In this document: positions 16,436 through 24,697 of the stretch, piece after piece
Numbering within the stretch: position 1 is the stretch's first letter
Layout of the letters: every line of letters starts with the position of its first letter
Origin: Solicola gregarius
GTDB taxonomy: Bacteria; Actinomycetota; Actinomycetes; Propionibacteriales; Nocardioidaceae
Assembly (NCBI RefSeq): GCF_025790165.1
Contig: NZ_CP094970.1
Coordinates: 2,666,001 to 2,730,000 of the forward strand
Direction: 5' to 3'
Length of the DNA stretch: 64,000 nucleotides
The notes under the pieces: generated by a model
Told to the model about the DNA's origin: nothing
Database searches by the model: none
What the model saw: the letters and a program-made list of their open reading frames with translations, nothing else
Translations under genes and position numbers: made by a program

Positions 16436-17422
16436 TTGAGTACGAACGGAATTCTCGGTACCGGCATCGGTGAAGGCCTGCTGCTGAAACCGGTGAAGTA
16501 CGAATGGGCGTACGAGCTGTACAACCAGGCCGTCGCGAACACCTGGTTTCCCAACGAGGTGCAGCTCGGCGAGGATCTCGGTGACTTCGCGAAGATGACC
16601 GCGGAGGAGCGGCATGCGCTGACGTTCCTGATGAGCTACTTCAACCCCAACGAGCTGCTGGTCAACAAGGCCCTGGCGTTCGGCGTCTACCCGTACGTCA
16701 GCTCCGCGGAGTGCCACCTGTACCTCGCCAAGCAGATGTGGGAGGAAGCCAACCACTGCATGGCGTTCGAGTACGTGCTGGAGACGTTCCCCATCGACCG
16801 CGCACAGGCGTACGAGTCGCATCTGTCGGTGCCATCGATGGCGGCAAAGGAGGAGTTCGAGATCCGTTTCATCAAGCGGATGACCGAGCAGACCCTCGAC
16901 ATCACCGCCACCGAGGGCAAACGCGACTTCGTGCGCAACCTCGTTGCGTACAACGTGATTCTCGAGGGCATCTGGTTCTACTCGGGCTTCATGGTGGCGT
17001 TGTCGTTCCGGCAGCGGAACCTGCTGCGCAACTTCGGCTCGCTGATCGAGTGGATCGTGCGCGACGAGAGCCTGCACCTGAAGTTCGGGCTCAACCTGAT
17101 CCTCACCGTGCTCGAGGAGAATCCCGACCTGCAGACGCCGGAGTTCGCCGCAGAGATCCGCCAGCTGGTCCTCGACGGCGTGGAGATGGAGGAGCGCTAT
17201 AACCGCGACCTGCTGCCGAACGGCATCCTCGGGCTCAATGCCGACTACATCAACACCTACGTGCGCTACCTCGCCGACCGACGTCTCGAGGAACTCGGCT
17301 TCGAGCCGGCGTACGGCGTGGCGAACCCGGCGAAGTGGATGGCGACCGCCAACGACACCCTGCAGCTGGTCAACTTCTTCGAGTCGACGAACACCAGCTA
17401 TGAGGTGAATGCGCAGGCATAG
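16436..17422 (+). CDS. nrdB: Ribonucleoside-diphosphate reductase beta subunit, class Ic-like
   Basis: 328-aa R2 subunit holding the dimetal radical cofactor. Metal ligands are E73, E104, H107 and the later ILEGIWF and RDESLH pairs. Two positions depart from Tyr-radical R2 proteins: Glu73 replaces the usual Asp, and the residue seven after E104 is Phe111, not Tyr. Both are the hallmarks of the Chlamydia-type class Ic Mn/Fe enzyme. The TTG start at 16436 follows AAGGAGA at ideal spacing; no ATG lies nearby. Pairs with NrdA. Confidence 0.92.
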   Translation: MSTNGILGTGIGEGLLLKPVKYEWAYELYNQAVANTWFPNEVQLGEDLGDFAKMTAEERHALTFLMSYFNPNELLVNKALAFGVYPYVSSAECHLYLAKQMWEEANHCMAFEYVLETFPIDRAQAYESHLSVPSMAAKEEFEIRFIKRMTEQTLDITATEGKRDFVRNLVAYNVILEGIWFYSGFMVALSFRQRNLLRNFGSLIEWIVRDESLHLKFGLNLILTVLEENPDLQTPEFAAEIRQLVLDGVEMEERYNRDLLPNGILGLNADYINTYVRYLADRRLEELGFEPAYGVANPAKWMATANDTLQLVNFFESTNTSYEVNAQA

Positions 17423-17526
17423 CTCATCCCGCAGGGCGGTTTCAGCGTTGCCTGCGGTCGGGTCGCCGTGCTAGTTCTGCTCCAGCGGGTACGCCGGCCC
17501 GCGACCGTCGAGCGAAGGAGATCCGC

Positions 17527-19095
17527 ATGCCCGCCGAGCAGGATGCCGACCAGCTGAGCCGCCGCCGACTACTCGCGACCGCGGCCGGAGCCACGGCGGC
17601 CGCGCTCGTACCCGGCGTCGCGAATGCCTCGCGTACGTCGGACGAGGCGCACGCCGATCTGGTGCTGCATGCCGGGAAGGTGTGGCCGGGGGTGTCGGCG
17701 GGCATGGTGCACGGTCCGGCGATGCCGTGGGCGGAGGCGGTGGCCGTACGCGGGCAGCGCATCGTCGCGGTCGGACGCGACGACGAGGTGCTGACCTGGG
17801 CCGGGCCACGTACACGGGTCGTCGATCTCGCCGGCCGGTTCGTGATGCCCGGGTTCCGCGACCAGCACACGCACCTGCTCGGGATGGCGTTCGGCGGAGC
17901 ACCCGCCGACGACTACCGCCCGGCGTTCAACTGCTACGACCCGAAGGCGGCGTTCGAGGCGCGCCGCCGCACCGGCCAGGGCCACGTACACACCCATGAG
18001 CAGGGCGAGACGCCGATGGATCAGGTCGGCGACGGCGAGGTGACCGACGAGCTCAAGCAGAGCCTGCTGACGATGCAGGACGAGATCGCCAAGCAGGGGA
18101 TCACCACGGTCGTCGAGGCGGGGATGCGCGACTTCGCGCTGTGGAAGGCATTGGTCGAGCTCGCGGAGGAGGACCTGCTCAAGGTGCGCTTCCTCGTACG
18201 GGTGGCGTTCGGCGGCATGGAGCGGGCGGCCGAGCGCGGTCTGCGCACGGGTGTCGGCAACGAGTGGGTCAAGGTGCTCGGCGTCAAGAACTACGCCGAC
18301 GGCTGGCTCGGACCGCGCACGTCGGCGTTGCGCGCGCCGTACGACGACGACCCGTACGGCTTCCCACGCAAGGGCATCCTGTTCCTCGACCAGGACCGAG
18401 CCGACCGCGACATCGCCCGTGCGCGCGAGCTCGGCTTCAACGTCACGACGCACGCCATCGGTGATCGCGGCGTCGCCACGGCGTTGACGGCGTACGAGCG
18501 TGCGGGCGTGACTCCCGCCGACCGGTGGGCGCTCGAGCACGTCCAGGTGGTCGGCGACGACCTCGTCGACCGGCTCGCCGCCGACGGCGTGATCGCCAGC
18601 TACCAGCTGAGCTTCGCGACCACCGATGCGCGGTTCGCACGCGACGCGCTCGGCAAGCCTCGACTGCGCGAGACCGCGTACCGCTGGGCGACGATGCAGC
18701 GCCGGGGCGTACGACTGGCGGGCGGCTCCGACGTCGATGTCGAGGTCGTCGACCCGCTGTGGGGCTTGCAGCGTGCGGTCACGCGCCAGGACTTCGACGG
18801 CTTCCCACGCGGCGGGTTCCGGCGCAGCGAGGGCCTGAGCCTCCGCGACACCCTGCGTACGGTGACCTCCGATGCCGCGTACGCGAGCCTGGAAGACCAC
18901 GAGCGGGGCACGATCGCCGTCGGCAACTACGCCGACCTCGTCGTACTGCGCGAGAACCTCCTGCAGATCCCGCATGACCGGCTCGCGTCCGCCACCCGGG
19001 AGATGACGGTCACCAACGGGCGGATCGCGTCCGAGGAACCCGTCTCGTACCCGCCGGACGACGCCGCCGACTGCGATCCGTATCCCGAGGAGTGA
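17527..19095 (+). CDS. Tat-exported amidohydrolase (YtcJ-like, amidohydrolase 3)
   Basis: 522-aa metal-dependent hydrolase. It opens with a Tat signal (SRRRLLATAAGATAAAL), so it is folded in the cytoplasm and exported. The amidohydrolase landmarks are present: PGFRDQHTHLLG (first metal His pair), THAIGDRG, ALEHVQV, GSDVDVEVVDPLWG and a C-terminal IAVGNYADLVVL strand. The substrate is unknown; members of this group hydrolyse amide or cyclic amide bonds. ATG 17527 has GAAGGAG upstream. It precedes the agmatine operon but palindromic control sites lie between them, so joint function is not implied. Confidence 0.88.
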   Translation: MPAEQDADQLSRRRLLATAAGATAAALVPGVANASRTSDEAHADLVLHAGKVWPGVSAGMVHGPAMPWAEAVAVRGQRIVAVGRDDEVLTWAGPRTRVVDLAGRFVMPGFRDQHTHLLGMAFGGAPADDYRPAFNCYDPKAAFEARRRTGQGHVHTHEQGETPMDQVGDGEVTDELKQSLLTMQDEIAKQGITTVVEAGMRDFALWKALVELAEEDLLKVRFLVRVAFGGMERAAERGLRTGVGNEWVKVLGVKNYADGWLGPRTSALRAPYDDDPYGFPRKGILFLDQDRADRDIARARELGFNVTTHAIGDRGVATALTAYERAGVTPADRWALEHVQVVGDDLVDRLAADGVIASYQLSFATTDARFARDALGKPRLRETAYRWATMQRRGVRLAGGSDVDVEVVDPLWGLQRAVTRQDFDGFPRGGFRRSEGLSLRDTLRTVTSDAAYASLEDHERGTIAVGNYADLVVLRENLLQIPHDRLASATREMTVTNGRIASEEPVSYPPDDAADCDPYPEE

Positions 19096-19116
19096 CAGTC
19101 GGGGCCGATGTGGGCT

Positions 19117-19148
19117 GGATGTTTACCATGTAAACATGGTAAGCATCC
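19117..19148. promoter_or_regulatory. Palindrome 1 upstream of the agu operon
   Basis: GGATG-T-TTACCATG, loop TAAA, CATGGTAA-GCATCC. The TTACCATG/CATGGTAA core is the same as in the larger palindrome at 19175-19214, with a loop that is its reverse complement, so the two are inverted relatives. Could be an operator pair or a terminator for the amidohydrolase gene. Confidence 0.55.
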
Positions 19149-19174
19149 GCCTTGCACGGTGAATTCTCCATGCC

Positions 19175-19214
19175 AGGCGTACCTTTACCATGTTTACATG
19201 GTAAAGGTACGCCT
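19175..19214. promoter_or_regulatory. Palindrome 2 upstream of the agu operon
   Basis: Perfect 18-bp arms AGGCGTACCTTTACCATG / CATGGTAAAGGTACGCCT around TTTA. AT content of the core is far above the surrounding sequence. It sits about 20 bp upstream of the TetR-type operator at 19233. Confidence 0.6.
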
Positions 19215-19232
19215 GTGGTTCGGCCTGCATCT

Positions 19233-19250
19233 TGACTGAAATTTCAGTCA
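19233..19250. promoter_or_regulatory. TetR-type operator of the agu operon
   Basis: Perfect 18-bp palindrome TGACTGAAATTTCAGTCA, overlapping a TTGACT -35-like hexamer, 38 bp before the TetR start at 19288. This is the classic shape of a TetR/AcrR operator and predicts autoregulation. Confidence 0.75.
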
Positions 19251-19287
19251 GCGCGTACGCTCGGCCCCACCGACCCAGGAGGCCGCG

Positions 19288-19872
19288 ATGTCCGATGCGC
19301 GCGAGGTGATCCTGCGCGCGGCCGCGCGCTGCATCGCCCGCAGTGGCGTACGCGGGCTCCGGGTGCTCGATGTCGCGAGCGAGGCCGGCGTCTCGTCCGG
19401 CCTGCTCTACTACCACTTCGGCGACCGTGACGGCCTGCTCGCGGCGACCCTCGGACACATCAACGACACGGCGCTCGGCCACCGTGCGCGCGGTGCGAAC
19501 GCCGGCTCCGCGACCGAGCGGCTGGTGGAGCTACTCGTCGAGGAGGTCGCCGACGCCGACGACGTACGCGACCAGGCGACCGCCTGGAACGAGATCCGCG
19601 CCGTGTCGGCGTTCACTCCCGACCTGAGCGCGAACCTCATGAAAGCCACCGCCGCCTGGCAGTCCGACATCGCCGCGGCGGTACGCGAGGCACAGGCGGC
19701 CGACGGCGTCGCCGCCGCCGCCGATGCGGATGCGCTCGCCGTCGCCCTGACGGCACTCGTCGAAGGCATCGCGGCGCGCTGGATCGGCGGCGACCTCGAC
19801 ACGCTCCAGTCGCGCACGATCCTGCGCGACACCACGCTCCGCCTCCTGGGCACGAAGGAAGGCCAACGATGA
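19288..19872 (+). CDS. TetR-family regulator of the agmatine operon
   Basis: 194-aa repressor with an N-terminal helix-turn-helix (VILRAAARCIARSGVRGLR, VSSGLLYYHFGDRDGLL) and a C-terminal domain of the BetI type (the helix ALTALVEGIAARWIGGDL is typical). A GGAGG ribosome site precedes ATG 19288. Its stop overlaps the aguB start (ATGA), so it is the first gene of the operon and probably senses agmatine, N-carbamoylputrescine or putrescine. It should bind the palindrome at 19233. Confidence 0.88.
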   Translation: MSDAREVILRAAARCIARSGVRGLRVLDVASEAGVSSGLLYYHFGDRDGLLAATLGHINDTALGHRARGANAGSATERLVELLVEEVADADDVRDQATAWNEIRAVSAFTPDLSANLMKATAAWQSDIAAAVREAQAADGVAAAADADALAVALTALVEGIAARWIGGDLDTLQSRTILRDTTLRLLGTKEGQR

Positions 19873-20828
19873 AGCTGCTCACCGCGACGGCGCAGCCGTC
19901 TCTCGCCGGCGACGACGCCGTACGCGCTCCGCTGCGGATCGCGCTGGTCCAGCATCGCTGGCGCGGCGACGCCTCGGCTTTGCGCCAAGGGCTGTCGGAC
20001 GCGATCGCCCAGGCGGCCGATGCCGGTGCGAAGGCGGTGTTCCTGCCCGAGCTCACGCTGTCCAAGTACCCCGCGGTCACGCGGGCGACCGGCAGGCCGG
20101 TCGAGTCCGCCGAGAGGCTCGACAGCGGCCCGACGTACGAGTTCGCGGCCGCCGCGGCGTCCACGAACGGCGTCGTCGTGCACGCCTCGTTGTACGAGCA
20201 CGCCGACGGTTCCGACGGGCGCGGTTACAACACCGCGATCATGGTCGGCGCCGACGGTGAGCTGCTCGGACGCACCCGCAAGCTGCACATCCCCGTGACC
20301 GATGGCTACTACGAAGACACCTACTTCCGGCCGGGCCCGCCCGACGACGCGTACCCGGTGTACGAGCCGGCCGCGCTGGGCGGCGCCACCATCGGACTCC
20401 CGACCTGCTGGGACGAGTGGTTCCCGGAGGTCGCCCGGTCGTACGGCCTGCGGGGCGCGAACCTCATCGTCTACCCGACGGCGATCGGGTCCGAGCCGTC
20501 GTACCCCGACTTCGACACGCAGCCCTTGTGGGAGCAGGTGATCGTCGCCAACGGCATCACCAACGGCACCTTCATGGTCGTCCCCAACCGCACCGGCAAC
20601 GAGGGCGAGCTGACGTTCTACGGATCGTCGTTCGTCTCCGACCCGTACGGCCGGGTGCTCGCCCGCGCCCCGCGCGACGAAGAAGCCGTCCTCGTCGCCG
20701 ACCTCGATCTCGGGCAGCGCGAGGACTGGCTGCGGTTGTTCCCGTTCCTCGCCACGCGGCGGCCCGACTCGTACGCCGCCCTCGTCGACTCGGTCGACGC
20801 CGCGAATCCCTACGGGCGGCGGCGATGA
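19869..20828 (+). CDS. aguB: N-carbamoylputrescine amidase
   Basis: Nitrilase-superfamily enzyme, 319 aa, that hydrolyses N-carbamoylputrescine to putrescine, CO2 and ammonia. The catalytic triad is readable: Glu in FLPELTLSKY, Lys in RTRKLHIPVT and Cys in GLPTCWDEWFPE, the WFPE context being typical of AguB. A ~20-residue N-terminal extension precedes the core. It overlaps the TetR gene upstream and aguA downstream by ATGA junctions, making a tightly coupled agmatine-to-putrescine operon. Confidence 0.92.
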   Translation: MKLLTATAQPSLAGDDAVRAPLRIALVQHRWRGDASALRQGLSDAIAQAADAGAKAVFLPELTLSKYPAVTRATGRPVESAERLDSGPTYEFAAAAASTNGVVVHASLYEHADGSDGRGYNTAIMVGADGELLGRTRKLHIPVTDGYYEDTYFRPGPPDDAYPVYEPAALGGATIGLPTCWDEWFPEVARSYGLRGANLIVYPTAIGSEPSYPDFDTQPLWEQVIVANGITNGTFMVVPNRTGNEGELTFYGSSFVSDPYGRVLARAPRDEEAVLVADLDLGQREDWLRLFPFLATRRPDSYAALVDSVDAANPYGRRR

Positions 20829-21856
20829 CCTGGCGGATGCCGAGCGAGACGTCGGACCAGGACCGCATCTGGATGGCGTTCCCGCCCGGCGGATACACCC
20901 TCGGTGACACTCCGGCCGAAGCCGACCAGGCCCGCTCGACGTGGGCGGCCGTCGCGCATGCGGCACTTCGGTACGCACCCGTGACGATGGTGATCGACCC
21001 GGACGACCGGGCGCTCGCGCGTACGTATCTGTCGGCCGACGTCGAGCTCGTCGAGGCGCCTCTCGACGACGCATGGATGCGCGACATCGGGCCGACCTTC
21101 GTCGTCGACGAGTCCGGTCGTCTCGGTGCCGTCGACTGGGTGTTCAACGGCTGGGGCCAGCAGGAGTGGGCGACGTGGGAGAACGACGCGCGCATCGGCG
21201 CGCTGGTCGCCGAGATCGCGGGAGCCGAGTACGTCGCATCGAGCCTGGTCAACGAGGGCGGCGGCATCCACGTCGACGGAGCCGGCACGGTCCTCCTCAC
21301 CGAGACGGTGCAGCTCGACCCCGGCCGCAACCCGGGCCTGCGCCGCAGCGACGTCGAGGCCGAGCTCCGCCGTACGCTCGGCGCGACCGATCCGATCTGG
21401 CTTTCGCGCGGACTCACCCGCGACTCCGAGCGGTACGGAACCCGGGGCCACGTCGACATCGTCGCCACGATCCCAACGCCTGGGGTGGTTCTGGTGCATG
21501 CACAGCGAGATGGTGCGCACCCCGACTCGGCCGTGAGCGAGCAGGTGATCCGCGAGCTCCGCGATGCCACCGACGCGAACGGCGACCGGTTCCAGATCGT
21601 CGAGCTGCCTGCGCCCGAGGTGCTGCGCGACAGCGAGGGATGGGTCGACTACAGCTACGTCAACCATCTGGTCGTCAATGGCGGTGTCGTCGCGGGTACG
21701 TTCGGCGATCCTCGTGACGACGAGGCGCTCGGCGTACTGGCCGACGCGTACCCCGGACGTGAGGTGGTCGGTGTCGACGCGCGGCCGCTGTTCGCGCGTG
21801 GCGGGGGAGTTCACTGCATCACCCAGCAGCAACCGCGCACCGCTCGTACGACCTGA
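20825..21856 (+). CDS. aguA: Agmatine deiminase
   Basis: 343-aa guanidino-group hydrolase that converts agmatine to N-carbamoylputrescine. Family motifs: WMAFPPGG at the N-terminus, DDAWMRDIGPTFV, the NEGGGIHVDG loop with the catalytic His/Asp region (also GHVDIVA), and the nucleophile Cys in GGGVHCITQQQP near the end. ATG 20825 overlaps the aguB stop. Together with aguB it gives a complete agmatine-to-putrescine route in the cytoplasm. Confidence 0.94.
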   Translation: MTWRMPSETSDQDRIWMAFPPGGYTLGDTPAEADQARSTWAAVAHAALRYAPVTMVIDPDDRALARTYLSADVELVEAPLDDAWMRDIGPTFVVDESGRLGAVDWVFNGWGQQEWATWENDARIGALVAEIAGAEYVASSLVNEGGGIHVDGAGTVLLTETVQLDPGRNPGLRRSDVEAELRRTLGATDPIWLSRGLTRDSERYGTRGHVDIVATIPTPGVVLVHAQRDGAHPDSAVSEQVIRELRDATDANGDRFQIVELPAPEVLRDSEGWVDYSYVNHLVVNGGVVAGTFGDPRDDEALGVLADAYPGREVVGVDARPLFARGGGVHCITQQQPRTARTT

Positions 21857-21929
21857 CCGGCAAGGCGAAAGCCGTCAGTTGGTCGACACGCACCCGCGCG
21901 CTCGGCGCGTGCAACCGGCGATGGTGCAC

Positions 21930-21935
21930 TAGTTT
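21930..21935 (+). promoter_or_regulatory. Leaderless -10 of the AI-2E transporter gene
   Basis: TAGTTT, 6 nt, then GTG at 21942; no ribosome site. Confidence 0.5.
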
Positions 21936-21941
21936 CGATCC

Positions 21942-23117
21942 GTGAGCAATTCGGGCACCGACCTCAGCGCGCCGACCGGGCTCCCCCGCGGCCTTCTCAT
22001 CCTGCTCGGCGCCGGCGCCGCGTTCCTCGTCATCTTCGGGTTACGCGCTACCTCGGACATCATCGGCCCGATCTTCCTCGCGCTCGTCCTCGTCATCGCG
22101 GTGCACCCGGTACGCGGATGGTGCGAGCGTCGTGGGCTGCCCACCTGGGTGGCGACGTTCGCCGCGCTGATCGCCGTCTACGCGATCCTGGTGGCGATGG
22201 TGCTCGCGCTCGTCGTCGCCGGCGCGAGGTTCGCCGGACTGCTGACGCACTACCAGCCCGAGTTCGAGAACCTCATCGACGACGTACGCGACCTGCTCGA
22301 CCGGTTCGGCGTCGACGACAAGCAGATCCACGCGATGACGTCGTCGTTCGACCTCGGCAAGGTCGCGGGCATCGCAGCCGACCTGCTCGGCGGGCTCGCC
22401 GGCGCGATGAGCAACGTCTTCTTCATCGTCGTCCTGCTGTTCTTCATGGTGATCGACGGGACGCACTTCCCGGGCAACCTGTCACGTGCGCCGGCGATGC
22501 GGCGGACGGTCGTCGAGGCGTTCCGGAACTTCGCGATCGGCACTCGCCAGTACCTCCTCGTCGCGACCGTCTTCGGCGCGGTCGTCGCGCTGTTCGACGT
22601 CGCGGCCCTCTACGTACTCGGCATCCCGGATCCCTGGCTGTGGGGTCTGCTGGCATTCATCACGAACTACATCCCGAACATCGGCTTCGTGATCGGGTTG
22701 GTGCCACCGGCGATCATCGCAATCGTCGACGAGGGCGTCGGCACGGCGATCGCCGTCGTCGCGGTCTACTGCGCGCTCAACGTCGTCATCCAGACCGTCA
22801 TCCAGCCACGGGTGATCGGCAATACCGTCGGCCTCTCCGGAACCCTGAGCTTCCTGTCGCTGATCGTGTGGGCATGGGTGCTAGGTGCTGTCGGCGCCCT
22901 GTTCGCCGTCCCGCTGACGTTGTTCGTCAAGGCACTCCTGATCGACGTCGACCCGCGCGCGAGCTGGGTCGGACCCCTGCTCGCGGGTCAGCCCGGCAGG
23001 ATCGATGAGTCCGAATCCGCACCTCCTGCAGAAGCAGCCGAGTCGCCCGACGACGGCGCGGTCGATGCCGCCGACGCGTCGACCGCCGACCAACCGACGC
23101 CGACCGAAGAGGACTGA
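21942..23117 (+). CDS. AI-2E family transporter (YdiK/PerM type)
   Basis: 391-aa membrane protein with about eight helices in the two-block pattern of the AI-2E transporter family; the block around WLWGLLAFITNYIPNIGFVIG and the following VIQPRVIGNTVGLSGTLSF are the best conserved in this family. The acidic Ala/Glu/Asp-rich tail after residue 345 is soluble. Members export autoinducer-2, ions or other small solutes; the substrate here cannot be predicted. The GTG start is set by the leaderless -10 6 nt upstream. The next gene starts 1 bp after its stop. Confidence 0.88.
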   Translation: MSNSGTDLSAPTGLPRGLLILLGAGAAFLVIFGLRATSDIIGPIFLALVLVIAVHPVRGWCERRGLPTWVATFAALIAVYAILVAMVLALVVAGARFAGLLTHYQPEFENLIDDVRDLLDRFGVDDKQIHAMTSSFDLGKVAGIAADLLGGLAGAMSNVFFIVVLLFFMVIDGTHFPGNLSRAPAMRRTVVEAFRNFAIGTRQYLLVATVFGAVVALFDVAALYVLGIPDPWLWGLLAFITNYIPNIGFVIGLVPPAIIAIVDEGVGTAIAVVAVYCALNVVIQTVIQPRVIGNTVGLSGTLSFLSLIVWAWVLGAVGALFAVPLTLFVKALLIDVDPRASWVGPLLAGQPGRIDESESAPPAEAAESPDDGAVDAADASTADQPTPTEED

Positions 23118-23118
23118 C

Positions 23119-23580
23119 ATGTACGACAATCGCCCGGAGCCACCCCCACCCGACCAGCCCAAGGTCGACGCCGCCAGGCTGTGGGCCGGGGGTGTCGCGA
23201 CGGCGGTCGTTGCCGCCTTGATCGCGGTCGTCGGAGACCTGATCGCTCGTGGTGTGCTCGACATTCCCGTTCTGGCACCGGAGTCGCGTGGCACCTGGCA
23301 CTCCGCGTCGCTCGTTCCGTACGCGCTCGGGGCGGCGGCCGGCGCCCTCGTCGCAACCGGCCTGATGCATGTTCTGACGCTCACGACGCCGCGGCCGACG
23401 ATGTTCTTCGGCTGGATCATGTTCCTCGTCGGGGTCGTAGTCGGGGTGTGGCCGTTCACGACTGGCGCGAGCCTGGAGGCGAAGCTCGCGACCGCCGTAC
23501 TCGATGTCGTCATCGTGCTTGCGATCTGGTCGCTGATCGACGGCACGGCTCGGCGCACCACACGCTTGCCCGCGCGTTGA
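23119..23580 (+). CDS. Small four-helix membrane protein (DUF6069-like)
   Basis: 153-aa protein with a Pro-rich N-terminus (PEPPPPDQP) and four predicted membrane helices (for example VATAVVAALIAVVGDLIA and MFFGWIMFLVGVVVGVWPF). This is the plan of the DUF6069 group of actinobacterial membrane proteins, a tentative match by topology. It begins one base after the stop of the transporter gene, so it is in the same transcript. Confidence 0.7.
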   Translation: MYDNRPEPPPPDQPKVDAARLWAGGVATAVVAALIAVVGDLIARGVLDIPVLAPESRGTWHSASLVPYALGAAAGALVATGLMHVLTLTTPRPTMFFGWIMFLVGVVVGVWPFTTGASLEAKLATAVLDVVIVLAIWSLIDGTARRTTRLPAR

Positions 23581-23590
23581 ACCGATCGCA

Positions 23591-23596
23591 CATACT
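23591..23596 (+). promoter_or_regulatory. Leaderless -10 of the formylglycine-generating enzyme gene
   Basis: CATACT, 6 nt, then GTG at 23603. Another GTG at 23600 is only 3 nt from the hexamer and is less likely to be the start. Confidence 0.45.
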
Positions 23597-23602
23597 GGGG
23601 TG

Positions 23603-24529
23603 GTGACCGAGACGACGACGCGTACTCACCGCAAGGGCACCGCCCCGATGCACCGGATCGACGGTGGCGTACTGCTGCAGGGCAGTGCCGACTTCTATCC
23701 GGAGGAGCAGCCGGTACGCGAGGTCGAGGTCGCGTCGATCTGGGTCGACGAACATCCGGTGACCAACGCCGAGTTCCGCCGCTTCGTGAAGGAGACCGAC
23801 CACGTCACGGTTGCCGAACGCGACCCCGACCCGGCCGACTTCCCCGATGCCCGACCCGATCAGCTGGTGGCCGGCTCGCTCGTCTTCACACCGACGCCCG
23901 GCCCCGTACCCCTCGATGACTGGCACCGGTGGTGGCGCTGGCAGCCCGGCGCCGACTGGCGGCACCCCGAAGGCCCCGAGTCGACATTGCACGGCCGCGA
24001 GAAGCACCCCGTCGTGCACATCGCCTACGAGGATGCCAAGGCGTACGCTGCCTGGGCCGGCAAGCGGCTGCCGACGGAGTCCGAGTGGGAGTGGGCGGCG
24101 CGCGGCGGACTGGTCGCGAAGACGTACGCGTGGGGCGACGAGTTCATGCCGAAGAACCGGGTCATGGCCAACACCTGGCACGGCGAGTTCCCGTGGCGCA
24201 ACGATCGCGCCGGCAAGAACGGTCTCACCAGCCCGGTCGGGTCGTACGCTCCGAACGGCTACGGGCTGTTCGACATGGCCGGCAATGTGTGGGAGTGGAC
24301 CGACTCGCCCTGGACGTTCTCGCACTCTGACGAGCACGTTGTCGAATCCTCGTCGTGCTGCTCGCCGTCGCATCTGGCCGACGAGTCGAACCGCATGGTG
24401 TCGAAGGGTGGCTCACATCTGTGTGCGCCGTCGTACTGCCATCGGTATCGCCCGGCGGCCCGGCAAGGCCACGCGATCCGCAGCAGCACGGGCCACCTCG
24501 GGTTTCGCTGCTTCCGCAGCGTCGACTGA
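23603..24529 (+). CDS. Formylglycine-generating enzyme (SUMF1/FGE family)
   Basis: 308-aa copper-dependent oxidase that turns a sulfatase Cys into formylglycine. The FGE core is complete: MHRIDGGVLLQGS and DEHPVTNAEFRRFV at the N-terminus, KRLPTESEWEWAARGG in the middle, DMAGNVWEWT, and the C-terminal catalytic pair in SHLCAPSYCHRYRPAAR followed by HLGFRC. The two Cys in that loop are those that bind copper, so it looks active. No sulfatase is in the window. A 168-bp MITE-like element abuts its stop codon. Confidence 0.92.
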   Translation: MTETTTRTHRKGTAPMHRIDGGVLLQGSADFYPEEQPVREVEVASIWVDEHPVTNAEFRRFVKETDHVTVAERDPDPADFPDARPDQLVAGSLVFTPTPGPVPLDDWHRWWRWQPGADWRHPEGPESTLHGREKHPVVHIAYEDAKAYAAWAGKRLPTESEWEWAARGGLVAKTYAWGDEFMPKNRVMANTWHGEFPWRNDRAGKNGLTSPVGSYAPNGYGLFDMAGNVWEWTDSPWTFSHSDEHVVESSSCCSPSHLADESNRMVSKGGSHLCAPSYCHRYRPAARQGHAIRSSTGHLGFRCFRSVD

Positions 24530-24697
24530 CTAGGGCGTGTCCCGCAAACCCGCGTCGATCAGGGAGCGGGTCTCCGCGCCCGATCCGGCAAGGCACGGGA
24601 GCGACGGCGTAGCCCGTCCTACTTCGAGCGACCGCAACGAAGCCGGGCGGGATGCGGAGGAACGCGAGCCGGCGGGGGTTCGCGGGACACGCCCTAG
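24530..24697. mobile_element. MITE-like element 2 (168 bp)
   Basis: Terminal inverted repeats CTAGGGCGTGTCCCGCAAAC(CC) at 24530-24551 and the inverse of CTAGGGCGTGTCCCGCGAAC(CC) at 24676-24697: 22 bp with one mismatch. CTAG bounds both ends, and the length is exactly that of element 1, although the two interiors differ. It lies between the convergent FGE and AraC genes, starting one base after the FGE stop and containing the AraC stop (24694-24696). Confidence 0.7.

Noticed and set aside
14104-16554. 816-aa open frame on the minus strand across nrdA
   Set aside because: Antisense shadow of a long GC-rich gene; His/Arg/Val-rich without any known fold, while nrdA on the other strand is certain.
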